A DNA stretch of 64,000 nucleotides from Pseudophaeobacter profundi (GTDB taxonomy: Bacteria; Pseudomonadota; Alphaproteobacteria; Rhodobacterales; Rhodobacteraceae), in contig NZ_JARJEF010000003.1 in NCBI RefSeq assembly GCF_029697505.1, forward strand, positions 370,939 through 434,938. Direction: 5' to 3'. The translations under genes were made by a program, and so were the position numbers. Within the stretch, counting starts at the first letter, position 1; every line of letters begins with the position of its first letter. This document shows positions 26,214 to 35,216 of the stretch, piece after piece. The notes beneath the pieces are model-generated. The model was not told the DNA's origin and did no database searches. It saw only the letters and a list, made by a program, of their open reading frames with translations.

Positions 26214-28130
26214 ATGAACACGCAGAACCCCCATATCAGCGATTCCCAGCGCCCCACCATTCGCCAGCTGGATGACAGCGCCATCAACCGTATTGCCGCC
26301 GGCGAGGTGGTGGAACGTCCTGCCTCGGCGGTGAAGGAACTGGTTGAAAACGCCATTGATGCAGGGGCGCGGCGGATCACCATAGATATTGCCGATGGCG
26401 GCAAGACCCTGATCCGGGTGACGGATGATGGCTGCGGCATGACGCCCGAGGATCTGCCGCTGGCGCTGTCGCGCCATGCCACCTCAAAAATCGACGGATC
26501 AGACCTGCTCAATATCCACACCTTTGGCTTTCGCGGCGAGGCGCTGCCCAGTTTGGGCGCGGTGGGGCGACTTACCATCACCAGCCGGGCGGCAGGGCAT
26601 GAGGCAGCACAGATCAAGGTTTCTGGCGGCAAGATGGAACCGGTGCGCCCGGCGGCTCTGCGCGCGGGCACCATCGTCGAGCTGAGCGATCTGTTTTATG
26701 CCACGCCGGCCCGGCTGAAGTTCATGCGCACGGATCGCGCCGAATCCCAGGCCATTGGCGATGTGATTAAGCGGCTGGCCATGGCGGAACCTTCGGTGGG
26801 GTTCACCCTGCGCGATGTCTCGGGCGGCGGCGAGGGCCGGGTGACCTTTCGCGCTGACCCACTGACTGGCGATCTGTTTGATGCGCTGCACGGGCGGCTG
26901 GCCTCGGTGCTGGGGCGCGAATTTGGCGAAAACGCGCTGCGTATCGATGCCAGCCGCGATGGCATTCGCCTGTTTGGCTATGCGGCGCTGCCGACCTATT
27001 CACGCGGCGCGGCGGTGGCGCAGTTTCTGTTTGTGAACAGCCGACCGGTGAAGGACAAGATGCTAACGGGCGCGTTGCGGGGGGCCTATTTTGATTTTCT
27101 CAGCCGGGATCGCCACCCGGCGGCGGCCCTGTTTATTGATTGCGATCCGACCTTGGTGGATGTGAACGTCCATCCCGCAAAATCCGAGGTGCGATTTCGC
27201 GACCCCGGTCTGGCGCGCGGGTTGATCGTATCCGCCCTGCGGCATGCCCTGGCAGAGGCGGGGCATCGGGCTTCGACCACTGTGGCCGGTGCGACCCTTG
27301 GGGCGATGCGCCCCGAAGCGCCAACCGCCACGGGTGCCCCGCGGGTGTATCAGATGGACCGGCCTTCCATGGGGGCGCGCAGTGCGTCCTATGCGGGGCA
27401 GAGCCCAGGTTTCAGCCCTGCATTTACCGCGCCGCCACCCGCCGCCCAGGGCTTTGCCGAGCTGCAGGGCGATTACAGCGGTCGCGTGACCGAGGAGGCC
27501 CCGGGGCCGATGTTGGATGCGCCCGAGGGCAGCGCGCCCGGGGCCGAGCATCTGCCGCTGGGGGCGGCACGCGGGCAGGTGCACGAAAACTACATAATCG
27601 CTCAGACCGAGGACGGTATGGTCATCGTCGATCAGCACGCGGCCCATGAACGGCTGGTCTATGAAAAGCTGAAGAAACAGATGGCGCATAACGGCGTCGC
27701 GGCGCAGGCGCTGCTGATCCCGGAAATTGTCGAACTTGGAAGCAATGACTGTGCCCGCATCTTGGCCCATGCCGAGGCGCTGCAACAGTTCGGCCTGACC
27801 ATCGAAGCCTTTGGCGGATCTGCCCTTGCGGTGCGCGAAACCCCGGCCATCCTGGGCGAGGTCAATGCCGAGGCCATGGTCAAGGATATCCTGGATGAGC
27901 TGGACGACCAGGGCGAAAGCCAACTGGTGCAGGCGCGTCTGGAGGCCATCCTGAGCCGGGTTGCCTGCCACGGCTCTATCCGGTCGGGGCGGCGGATGCG
28001 CGGCGAGGAAATGAACGCCTTGTTGCGAGAGATGGAGGCCACGCCGCATTCCGGCCAGTGCAATCACGGTCGCCCCACCTATGTCGAGCTGAAGTTGGCC
28101 GATATCGAACGGCTGTTTGGGCGCAGTTGA
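26214..28130 (+). CDS. mutL: DNA mismatch repair protein MutL
   Basis: 638 residues. GHKL ATPase motifs: ENAIDAGARRITI, DDGCGM, GFRGEALPS. The C-terminal domain has the endonuclease motif DQHAAHERLVYE and the late CNHGRP, so this is a nicking-type MutL, as expected in a lineage without MutH. A linker of about 90 residues rich in alanine and proline separates the domains. The start MNTQNPH was chosen over 24 upstream codons because the family begins near here; no strong ribosome site is seen. Its stop overlaps rmuC. Confidence 0.96.
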   Translation: MNTQNPHISDSQRPTIRQLDDSAINRIAAGEVVERPASAVKELVENAIDAGARRITIDIADGGKTLIRVTDDGCGMTPEDLPLALSRHATSKIDGSDLLNIHTFGFRGEALPSLGAVGRLTITSRAAGHEAAQIKVSGGKMEPVRPAALRAGTIVELSDLFYATPARLKFMRTDRAESQAIGDVIKRLAMAEPSVGFTLRDVSGGGEGRVTFRADPLTGDLFDALHGRLASVLGREFGENALRIDASRDGIRLFGYAALPTYSRGAAVAQFLFVNSRPVKDKMLTGALRGAYFDFLSRDRHPAAALFIDCDPTLVDVNVHPAKSEVRFRDPGLARGLIVSALRHALAEAGHRASTTVAGATLGAMRPEAPTATGAPRVYQMDRPSMGARSASYAGQSPGFSPAFTAPPPAAQGFAELQGDYSGRVTEEAPGPMLDAPEGSAPGAEHLPLGAARGQVHENYIIAQTEDGMVIVDQHAAHERLVYEKLKKQMAHNGVAAQALLIPEIVELGSNDCARILAHAEALQQFGLTIEAFGGSALAVRETPAILGEVNAEAMVKDILDELDDQGESQLVQARLEAILSRVACHGSIRSGRRMRGEEMNALLREMEATPHSGQCNHGRPTYVELKLADIERLFGRS

Positions 28131-29344
28131 TGGAGGGCATGGAGCAGGCCGTTCAGGCGATGAATGAAGTCGGGCTTCTGATTTTGCTGGGACTTGGCTT
28201 TGCCACGGTGTTGCTGCTGTTGTTGCTGCTGTCGCTGCGCAGTTCCGCGCGAGCGGCGCGGGCTGTTGCCCCGCTGGCGCAGCATATGAACCAGCTGGGC
28301 CAATCGGTGCAGCAGCTGCGCGGCGGGGTGCAGCATGTGTCCGACAGCCAGGCCACCGCGCAGCTGCAGATGGTACAAACCGTTGAGACGCGCCTGAATG
28401 ATGTGCAGCAGCATATGAACGACCGGCTGGCTGAAAATGCACTGCGGCAGGCCCAGGCCATGGCTGAAATGCAGGAACGTATGCAAGAAAGCCTGCATGG
28501 CAGCAGCAAGCGCACCGCGACCTCGCTGACCCAGTTGCAGGAACGGCTGGCGGCGATCGACAGGGCACAGGACAATATCACCAAACTGTCAGGCGATGTG
28601 CTGTCGCTGCAGGATATCCTGTCAAACAAGCAGACCCGCGGCGCCTTTGGGGAAATCCAGCTGAATGACATCGTGTCCAAGGCGCTGCCGGCGGGCAGCT
28701 ACACCATGCAGGCGACCCTAAGCAACGGCAAACGCGCCGATTGCCTGGTGCATCTGCCCAACCCGCCGGGCCCGATCGTGATCGATTCCAAATTCCCGCT
28801 GGAACCCTATGAAGCGCTGCACCGCGCCGAGAGCCGCGATGAAAAAGCCTATGCCATCCGGCAGATGAAGGCGGCGTTGCGGGCGCATATCACGGCGATT
28901 TCGCAGAAATATATCATCGAGGGCGAAACCGCCGAGGGGGCGCTGATGTTTCTGCCCTCAGAGGCCGTTTATGCCGAACTGCACGCAAATTTCTCTGGGG
29001 TGGTGCGCGAGGGATTTGCCGCGCGGGTCTGGATTGTATCCCCCACGACCTGCATGGCGACGCTGAACACCATGCGCGCCATTCTAAAGGATGCCCGCAT
29101 GCGCGAACAGGCGGGGGCCATCCGTGCCGAACTGGGGCATCTGCACCGGGATGTCGAACGGCTGGGGGATCGCGTCGGCAATCTGGATCGCCATTTTGGC
29201 CAGGCGGCCAAGGATATTGCCGAGATCAAGATCAGCGCCGAGAAGGCCGGGCGGCGGGCACAGCGGCTGGACAATTTTGATTTTGAAGAGATCCCGGCAG
29301 AGCCGACAATCAATGTTGTACCGCTGGGGGCAAAAGAGACGTGA
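28130..29344 (+). CDS. rmuC: DNA recombination protein RmuC family
   Basis: 404 residues from the ATG that shares a base with the mutL stop (TGATG). One membrane helix (about 12-30, LLILLGLGFATVLLLLLLLS) is followed by a long coiled coil (about 35-150, with MQERMQESLHGSSKRTATSL), then the RmuC nuclease-like domain with GAFGEIQLNDIVSKALP and VIDSKFPLEPYEAL. RmuC limits inversion at short inverted repeats. Coupling with mutL suggests a shared genome-stability operon. Later in-frame ATGs at 28139 and 28163 are alternative starts. Confidence 0.9.
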   Translation: MEGMEQAVQAMNEVGLLILLGLGFATVLLLLLLLSLRSSARAARAVAPLAQHMNQLGQSVQQLRGGVQHVSDSQATAQLQMVQTVETRLNDVQQHMNDRLAENALRQAQAMAEMQERMQESLHGSSKRTATSLTQLQERLAAIDRAQDNITKLSGDVLSLQDILSNKQTRGAFGEIQLNDIVSKALPAGSYTMQATLSNGKRADCLVHLPNPPGPIVIDSKFPLEPYEALHRAESRDEKAYAIRQMKAALRAHITAISQKYIIEGETAEGALMFLPSEAVYAELHANFSGVVREGFAARVWIVSPTTCMATLNTMRAILKDARMREQAGAIRAELGHLHRDVERLGDRVGNLDRHFGQAAKDIAEIKISAEKAGRRAQRLDNFDFEEIPAEPTINVVPLGAKET

Positions 29345-30639
29345 CGCACGAGACACTTGATGGCGCTCTGCTGCGCAAAGCCGAGGTGGAAGTCGAACGG
29401 CTGGTTGCCCTGCTGCGGATCGGCGTGGCCTTCTGTCTGCTGTTTGCCTTTGTTTTTGCTGTCAAAGGAGATGCAGGCTACACGCAGCCCTATCTGCGGA
29501 TGCAGTGGATTTTGGCCTTCTGCACCCTGATTTCCTATTTCCTGTTGGGCGCAGTGGCGTTCTGGCTGGCGAGTTCCGGGCGGTTTCGCAGTTGGATGGT
29601 CTGGCCGGCCGTCACGCTGGACTGTGCCTTCATGCTGGTGAACACCTGGGCCGGGTTGATCAATACCGGTCTGCCCGGAGAGCTGACCTTTCTGCTCCCC
29701 CCGACTTGGCTGGTGCCGGTGATTCTGGCTTTTTCAGTGCTGCGCTTTAATCCCTATCTGCAGACCTATTGCGTCACCTTGACGGTTGCCGGGCTTGCCT
29801 ACCTGACCCTGTGGCAACCCGAGGCGATTACCCCCTATGTGACCAACCGGGTGAAAGATCTTGTCATGCTGCCACCAAATGTGGTGCGGATCACCATGAT
29901 CGCCTTGGGGGGCGTTGTGCTGATTGCGGTGGCCTACCGGACGCGCAAGCTGCTGCACAGTTCCATCATAGATGCACAGGCCCGTGCCAACCTGACCCGC
30001 TATCTGCCCGCGCAGTTGGCGGATCGGCTGGCCGACGGCGGGCTGAGCGAGCTGCGCCGTGGCAAGCAGCATGAGATGGCGGTGATGTTTGTGGATATTC
30101 GCGGCTTCACCCGTTGGTCTGAAGGGCGTGCTCCGGAAGAGGTTGGCGCCTATATCAGCGAGTTTCGCAGGCGGGTGCATCTGGCGGTTGGCAATCACGG
30201 TGGGATGATTGACAAGTTTATCGGCGACGCGGCGATGATCTTGTTTGATGGCGAAAATGCCGGTCGCGAAGCGCTGAATTGCGTTGAGGCCTTGCTCCGA
30301 GAGCTTGGGGACTGGGGCGCTGAGCGACGCGCCAGTGGCCAAAATGAAGTGCGGGTCGGAATTGGCCTCCACCTTGGGGATGTTTTTTCGGGTGTTGTCG
30401 GTTCTGCCGAGCGTTTGGAGTATTCCGTTTTTGGCGATACAGTGAATACGGCAGCGCGACTGGAAGAGCTGACCAAAACTGCGGGCGTTGGTGTTATTGC
30501 CTCGGCTGCGGTGCTTGAGGCTGCTGCAGCAGAGCCCGCGCGCGAGGGATGGATTGCCCTGCCTGCGGTGCATCTGCGCGGGCGCAGCAAGGGGCTCGAA
30601 ATCTTCGGACAGGAGCCTGTGAGCCCAGACGCAGATTGA
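29341..30639 (+). CDS. membrane-anchored class III adenylate/guanylate cyclase
   Basis: 432 residues from GTG 29341, overlapping the rmuC stop as GTGA. About six membrane helices fill residues 25-200; the catalytic domain spans about 243-415. Metal aspartates are D252 (VMFVDIRGFTRWS) and D296 (DKFIGDAAMILFDG); K292 fits the base-binding position of adenylate cyclases; the late FGDTVNTAARLEEL motif holds the transition-state residues. cAMP is the likely product. The regulatory input is unknown; the membrane part resembles no sensor I can name. Confidence 0.9.
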   Translation: MTHETLDGALLRKAEVEVERLVALLRIGVAFCLLFAFVFAVKGDAGYTQPYLRMQWILAFCTLISYFLLGAVAFWLASSGRFRSWMVWPAVTLDCAFMLVNTWAGLINTGLPGELTFLLPPTWLVPVILAFSVLRFNPYLQTYCVTLTVAGLAYLTLWQPEAITPYVTNRVKDLVMLPPNVVRITMIALGGVVLIAVAYRTRKLLHSSIIDAQARANLTRYLPAQLADRLADGGLSELRRGKQHEMAVMFVDIRGFTRWSEGRAPEEVGAYISEFRRRVHLAVGNHGGMIDKFIGDAAMILFDGENAGREALNCVEALLRELGDWGAERRASGQNEVRVGIGLHLGDVFSGVVGSAERLEYSVFGDTVNTAARLEELTKTAGVGVIASAAVLEAAAAEPAREGWIALPAVHLRGRSKGLEIFGQEPVSPDAD

Positions 30640-30730
30640 TGGGGCAAGGTGCTTTACTTGCCTCAGATCAAAGACCCTTATCCTGCGCTCCTGTTTGATG
30701 GGGTAAGCGGCGAACAGAAGGAGGTAGGCG

Positions 30731-31054
30731 ATGCTGGAAATTTCAACACGCAAGGTGGCACAGGTGGCACTGATGGCGCGGGAACTGGGGCGCGCAGAAG
30801 GTGAACTGCGGGCTTTTATTGAGCGGCTTGGCGAGGATGAGCAGGCCGAGCTGACTGCGATCATGTGGATTGGCCGAGGGAGTTTTGAAGCCGAAGAGCT
30901 AGAAGAGGCCATCGAGACGGCACGGACCGAAGCCACCACCCCGACAGTGGAATACCTGATTGGCACCCCCCATTTGGCGGACAATCTGGAAGCGGGTCTG
31001 GACGCGCTGGGGATTGCGGTGGTCGACGTCGAAGGCGATGTTATCGGCCGTTAA
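30731..31054 (+). CDS. DUF3775 protein
   Basis: 107 residues, mostly helical and acidic. DUF3775 features: LEISTRKVAQVALMARELG, then AELTAIMWIGRGSFEAEELEEAIETA, then TVEYLIGTPHLADNLEAGL. Function unknown. An AAGGAGGT ribosome site directly precedes the ATG, among the strongest in the window. It is separated by 91 bases from the cyclase gene. Confidence 0.87.
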   Translation: MLEISTRKVAQVALMARELGRAEGELRAFIERLGEDEQAELTAIMWIGRGSFEAEELEEAIETARTEATTPTVEYLIGTPHLADNLEAGLDALGIAVVDVEGDVIGR

Positions 31055-31095
31055 AACATGGCGCGCATTGCAGGCTGAAATCGTGGCGATCGGGC

Positions 31096-31123
31096 AAGAA
31101 AAAGGGCCCGCTTGTGCGGGCCC
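31096..31123 (-). terminator. terminator of the saccharopine operon
   Basis: Stem GGGCCCGC / GCGGGCCC (31104-31111 and 31116-31123), loop TTGT, followed on the minus strand by TTTTTCTT. It lies 28 bases past the stop of the saccharopine dehydrogenase gene. Confidence 0.9.
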
Positions 31124-31150
31124 AAGGTATTCGCATGGCCATTGCCGCTA

Positions 31151-32293
31151 TCAGGCGAGGCGGTTTTTGACTTCAAGATGTTGCGCCAGCTGGGCGATCT
31201 TTCCCATCCAGTCCTCGACCAGGGCGGGATCGCTGGGGGCGGCGTGAACGCCGGGGGCGATTTTTCCATTCATCACGGCCTCGATGGCATAGGAGACCGG
31301 GAAGGACACGAGACGCGCCATGGCGGTGCCGCGATCATCGCCCCAGGCATCCATCACATAGGTCTTGTGCCAGACTGTCTTGCCCGCCTGTTCGGCCTTG
31401 AGTTCGACACACATCACCACCCGGTCAGGTTCGCCTTCGTCATAGGCGTTTTCATCCCAGAACTGATCCGACATTTCCTTGAGCCGGGCATCGCCTGCCG
31501 CGCCTTCCAGGGTTTCGACTTCCTTGAAGACATCTGCCCAGGCTATGCTCCAGCCGTTCAGGCGCAGGGTGCCGCGCACGAACTCCTTGATCTGCCAATC
31601 AGTGCCAAAGTGGTACTGGCCAACAAAGGGCAGCGAGTCGCGGTTGGGGTAGACTTCGAAGCTTTCGGCGTCGGGCAGGGGGGCGTGGTAGGTCGAGATC
31701 GCATCCCAGGGGCGCGCGACCTCCAGTTCCTTGAAATCGCGGATGGATTTGGACGGTGAACGCAGCGCTTTCAACACGCCCAGGGGCGACCAGCTGAACT
31801 TATAGCGGAAGGGGTTGGGGATCTTGGGGATCCCGCCGCAATAGGACAGAAAGCTGATCTCATTGCTGGCGTCAAAGGCGGCCGAGGCCTTGTAATCACC
31901 CACCAGCGCATGGGCCATCAGATGGTCGATGCCCGGGTCAAGGCCGACCTCGTTGACCAAGGCAACGCCGGCCGCGCGGGCCTTGTCATCCAGGGCGCGC
32001 ATCTCGGGGGCGATATAGGACGACGAAACAAAATGCGCCTGCTTGGAAATCGCCAGTTCGGCCAGCTGTACATGGAAATCGCCGGGCAGCATCGAAATGA
32101 CAACATCTGCCGGGCTGAGCAATGCGCCCAGGGCGTCGATGTCAAAGGCATGGATATTGGAGGTGAGGTCGCCCACAGCTTCGCGGGCTTTGTCGGTTGT
32201 CCGGTTCCAAACGGCGACATCGTGGCCCGCTTCCAGCAGGCGACGCAGACCGGGAATGGCCGAAAGGCCGGTGCCACACCAGTGAATAGTCAT
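31151..32293 (-). CDS. saccharopine dehydrogenase, glutamate-forming type (LYS9-like)
   Basis: 380 residues. The N-terminal Rossmann fold begins MTIHWCGTGLSAIPGLRRLL; substrate-domain hallmarks are SSSYIAPEMRALD, NEVGLDPGIDHLMAH and SYCGGIPKIPNPFRYKFSWSP (given in parts). In the saccharopine route this enzyme releases glutamate and aminoadipate semialdehyde. It is the last gene of the minus-strand operon, 12 bases after the SemiSWEET gene, with a GGAGA ribosome site. Its partner, the lysine-forming enzyme, lies two genes upstream. Confidence 0.93.
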   Translation of the reverse strand: MTIHWCGTGLSAIPGLRRLLEAGHDVAVWNRTTDKAREAVGDLTSNIHAFDIDALGALLSPADVVISMLPGDFHVQLAELAISKQAHFVSSSYIAPEMRALDDKARAAGVALVNEVGLDPGIDHLMAHALVGDYKASAAFDASNEISFLSYCGGIPKIPNPFRYKFSWSPLGVLKALRSPSKSIRDFKELEVARPWDAISTYHAPLPDAESFEVYPNRDSLPFVGQYHFGTDWQIKEFVRGTLRLNGWSIAWADVFKEVETLEGAAGDARLKEMSDQFWDENAYDEGEPDRVVMCVELKAEQAGKTVWHKTYVMDAWGDDRGTAMARLVSFPVSYAIEAVMNGKIAPGVHAAPSDPALVEDWMGKIAQLAQHLEVKNRLA

Positions 32294-32305
32294 GTGAGTT
32301 CTCCG

Positions 32306-32554
32306 TTATTTATAGCGCAGTTTGGCCAGAACGATGCTGACCACAATCAGAATGGCGCAGAAATTGGCAATGATGATCGGCCAGTCCCCTACCATGATTC
32401 CGTAGCAGAACCACAGGCCCACTGTGAGCAAAAACATAAGGTTGGCAGATAGCGACAGGCCAGAGGTATCGCGGCTTGCCCAGGCTTTCCAGGCCTGCGG
32501 TAGCCAGCAGACAGTGCCCATCAGCGCCGCAGTATATCCAAGGTATAGCTCCAT
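32306..32554 (-). CDS. SemiSWEET / PQ-loop small transporter
   Basis: 82 residues with three membrane helices, the size of a bacterial SemiSWEET. The PQ motif is at residues 19-20 (VCWLPQAWKAW); LSANLMFLLTVGLWFCYG fits helix 2. SemiSWEETs work as dimers and move sugars such as sucrose or glucose; other PQ-loop proteins move amino acids, including lysine in eukaryotic lysosomes. Its start shares a base with the stop of the lysine-forming saccharopine dehydrogenase. The lysine operon makes a substrate other than sugar worth asking about. Confidence 0.88.
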   Translation of the reverse strand: MELYLGYTAALMGTVCWLPQAWKAWASRDTSGLSLSANLMFLLTVGLWFCYGIMVGDWPIIIANFCAILIVVSIVLAKLRYK

Positions 32555-33606
32555 CAGGCGGGTACAAATTCGCGGAAGGTTGCTTCCGCCCGGCCCCAGA
32601 CACCGGCCTTCAGATCGTCCAGCGTCAGCAGCGAGGGCAGCAGTTGGGCTGCATAGTCCTGCGAGCTTTCAACCGGCAGCATCGAGGGCAGATTGTCGAT
32701 CGCCATCACATCCATCACCGGATCAGTTGCCACCCGCAGCGCCGGGGCGTCCCAGCTGGTGGCCTGGCTGTAAACGGGGACCGGGTTGTAATCGCTGTCG
32801 GGGTCGCAGGCGACATCGCCAATCGCGCTGAGCTTGCGATCCGCTGTCAGGGCCTCTTGCGGTACAAAGACCGGGGTGCCGGGGCGGGCAAAGATACAGT
32901 TGAGAAACAGATCATGGTTCAGAATTTCGGGGAAGGGTCCGCCGCTTGCGGTTTCTGCCATGTCCCATTTGGTGACTGTGATGCCCATCGCCTCGCAAAG
33001 ATCAGCCGCGCCGGTGCCAACGCGGCCCATGGCGCCGATGACAATTGCAGAGGGCACATCCGCCTGCACCGCTTTCAGCTCGGCGCTCAATTCCGCCAGC
33101 AGCGCATCCTTGCCGGGATAGACGCCGACGGGACCGCAGATCTCGCCGCGCTTCTGGGCGCACCAGGTTTTCAGCGTCACCGCAGCACCGGCATAGCCCG
33201 CCCAGTATCCAAAAGCAGCCACCCGGCGACCGGCTTCATCCACCAGATATTCCAGATCATACAGCGTGCCACCGCCCGCCGCAAAACGGTCCAGCAGGGC
33301 CTTGCCGGAATGTTGGCCCTTGAAGGCGTGACCAAACATGATGTGGCGATGCGGTAGCGGGGTGCCGTCCTCGGGCAGTTCTTTCAGGCCAAAGATGATT
33401 GCATCCGCCGGGGCAGTGGGCCAGGAATTTTCAGCTGCGATGGCGCAGCCTGCATCACGATACCCCTGCAGCGGAATGGCCCGTACCGAGCTTTCTTCGA
33501 TCGTGACCTTGATGCCTGCGTCTAGCAGCGCCTTGGCGCCTTCCGGGGTTAGCCCGGTGCGGTCTTCATTGGGGCGCTGTTCAGCCCGAACCCAGAGATG
33601 TGTCAT
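32554..33606 (-). CDS. saccharopine dehydrogenase, L-lysine-forming type (LYS1-like)
   Basis: 350 residues. Features of the alanine dehydrogenase/LYS1 fold: RAEQRPNEDRTGLTPEGAKALLDAG at the start, FGHAFKGQHSGKALLDRF, LEYLVDEAGRRVAAFGYWAGYAGA and the nucleotide-binding VIGAMGRVGTGAAD. It interconverts saccharopine and lysine plus 2-oxoglutarate. An AAGGA site lies upstream. The GST gene ends 10 bases before its start. With the LYS9-like gene it should run lysine to aminoadipate semialdehyde, a route known in some Rhodobacterales and linked to osmotic stress. Confidence 0.93.
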   Translation of the reverse strand: MTHLWVRAEQRPNEDRTGLTPEGAKALLDAGIKVTIEESSVRAIPLQGYRDAGCAIAAENSWPTAPADAIIFGLKELPEDGTPLPHRHIMFGHAFKGQHSGKALLDRFAAGGGTLYDLEYLVDEAGRRVAAFGYWAGYAGAAVTLKTWCAQKRGEICGPVGVYPGKDALLAELSAELKAVQADVPSAIVIGAMGRVGTGAADLCEAMGITVTKWDMAETASGGPFPEILNHDLFLNCIFARPGTPVFVPQEALTADRKLSAIGDVACDPDSDYNPVPVYSQATSWDAPALRVATDPVMDVMAIDNLPSMLPVESSQDYAAQLLPSLLTLDDLKAGVWGRAEATFREFVPA

Positions 33607-33616
33607 TGCGTGTCCT

Positions 33617-34231
33617 TTACAGCATTCCCTTGGCCTGCACCGCGCGCACCGAGGCGCGCTGTTGCATGGCCGACATGAAGGATTGGATTTTGGCGAAGTT
33701 TGTCAGATCTACGCCGTCGCCTGCAAGCCAGGTGCAGACCACATAAAGATAGCAGTCTGCAAGGCTGACTGTGTCGCCCAGCACATAGGGACCACGCAGG
33801 CCAAACTGGCAGATATAAGCACAAGAGGCCGCCATGGTTTCGGGCACCTTGGCCTGCATGTCCTTGTAGCTGGAGGTCTTGCTGGCCCAGCGGCTGCCGC
33901 GCATTTTGTGGGCGTGGTTCACATGCATTGTAGAGGCAATGTAATACATCACCTCGCGCATGCGGGCGGCCAGCAACGGGTCACTGGGGCGCAGGTTCGA
34001 CTGGGGGGCCAGATCGGCAATATAATCCAGCAGCGCCCCGGTTTCGGTCAGGATGCCGCCCTCAACAGCCAGCGCGGGTACGCGGGCCTTTGGGTTGATC
34101 TGGGCATAGCCTGGGGTCTGCTGTTCTTTGCTGGCAAAGTCGACCTTGATCGCCTCATACTCAAGCCCGGCTTCTTCCAGGGCGATGGCGACGGCGATCG
34201 AGATGGTGCCGGGGGCGTAGTAAAGCTGCAT
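33617..34231 (-). CDS. glutathione S-transferase family protein
   Basis: 204 residues. The thioredoxin-like N-terminal domain has LYYAPGTISIAVAIALEEAG, a cis-proline motif RVPALAV and the glutathione-contact TETGALLDYIADL; the helical C-terminal domain follows from about residue 85. Instead of the usual catalytic Tyr/Ser at the first strand end, T9/S11 (PGTIS) are candidates. An AGGAGA site precedes the ATG. It sits between a histidine phosphatase gene and the LYS1-like gene on the same strand. Its role in that operon is unknown. Confidence 0.9.
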   Translation of the reverse strand: MQLYYAPGTISIAVAIALEEAGLEYEAIKVDFASKEQQTPGYAQINPKARVPALAVEGGILTETGALLDYIADLAPQSNLRPSDPLLAARMREVMYYIASTMHVNHAHKMRGSRWASKTSSYKDMQAKVPETMAASCAYICQFGLRGPYVLGDTVSLADCYLYVVCTWLAGDGVDLTNFAKIQSFMSAMQQRASVRAVQAKGML

Positions 34232-34273
34232 GTCTGATCTCCTGGCAGGGTCTTGGTTGGGGCAGGCGTGGGG

Positions 34274-34924
34274 CTACAGGTGGGTCTGGGCGTATTGACG
34301 TTCAGTGCTATCCAGATGCGGCACCGCGTTGAACAAGACGGGGCTGAGATGGCCGCCGATGGGAAACAGTCGGTGCATAGAGGTATTCATGATTGCCAGC
34401 GCAACGCGGGCCATGCCGTTGGTATCCAGCCCCATGGCCTGACGCATCGCCATCGAGATGAAGCCCCCCGAGGTCACCACCAGTGCCGGGCCGTCGCCCT
34501 CGGCAATGTCGCTCAGCACCTGCTGGGTGCGCTGTTCAAAGGCCTGCCAACTTTCGGGCGGGGCGTCGATTTTATTGGCGGCCCAGGCTTGGAACACCTT
34601 TGGCAGATGCTCGATAAAGCCCTCGCGTTCCTGCGGGATCGGCAGGTTAAATTGCTGCTCCATCGCCTGGGCCATGGTGAAATATTCCATCTCGTTGAGG
34701 CGGGGATCCTGGATCACCTCTTGGCAGCCCATCGCGGTGGCGGTTTCGATATGTCGGGTCAGGGTGCCGCAATATATCCTTGGATGATGAGAGCCCGTTT
34801 CGGCAAGGTGGTCGCCCAGCCAGGCCGCTTGCTGGTGACCCAGCGCGCTCAGCCGGTCATAGCTTGCCTCATCGCGGGCCTCGGTATTGGCCTGCCCGTG
34901 GCGGATCAGGGTGATATGTGTCAT
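34274..34924 (-). CDS. histidine phosphatase family protein
   Basis: 216 residues. The phosphate-binding RHG motif is at [15 protein letters not shown], with the second catalytic histidine expected in [10 protein letters not shown]-like context, although there the usual GHGG-type histidine is not obvious (SGGF). The family includes phosphoglycerate mutase-like phosphatases. Start [11 protein letters not shown]; the open frame extends 24 codons upstream into the divergent promoter region. It heads the minus-strand run that includes the saccharopine genes, 42 bases before the GST gene. Confidence 0.85.
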   Translation of the reverse strand: MTHITLIRHGQANTEARDEASYDRLSALGHQQAAWLGDHLAETGSHHPRIYCGTLTRHIETATAMGCQEVIQDPRLNEMEYFTMAQAMEQQFNLPIPQEREGFIEHLPKVFQAWAANKIDAPPESWQAFEQRTQQVLSDIAEGDGPALVVTSGGFISMAMRQAMGLDTNGMARVALAIMNTSMHRLFPIGGHLSPVLFNAVPHLDSTERQYAQTHL

Positions 34925-35115
34925 GCAGCGCGTTCCAATTCTGTTCCTGAATTTCATATTGGAGCAGGCTCCGACATGGAAGAGAGGGTTTGGCACGGGC
35001 GAAATTTTTTGGAAGCGTGATAATTCTCAGGGGCCGGCGGGCCCGAATTTGCAGAAAAATGTTCGATTTAGTAATAATGTCGCATCCAAGGGTAAATGGC
35101 TTTTCTCCGGCTCTT

Positions 35116-35139
35116 GGACATTGCACTGTGACAATGCCC
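35116..35139. promoter_or_regulatory. inverted repeat in the divergent promoter region of the phosphatase and M20 genes
   Basis: GGACATTG (35116-35123) and CAATGCCC (35132-35139) form an 8-bp inverted repeat with one wobble pair and an 8-base centre. A second, shorter repeat CTGTT-CCGGA-AACAG is at 35182-35196, 20 bases before the M20 gene. Either may be an operator; no regulator gene is adjacent. Confidence 0.35.
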
Positions 35140-35216
35140 ATGAAAGTGAAAGGGGCAGCGCAGAATGCGCGACGACCGGCGCTGTTCCGGAAACAGTTCA
35201 AGATAGAGAGAATCCT

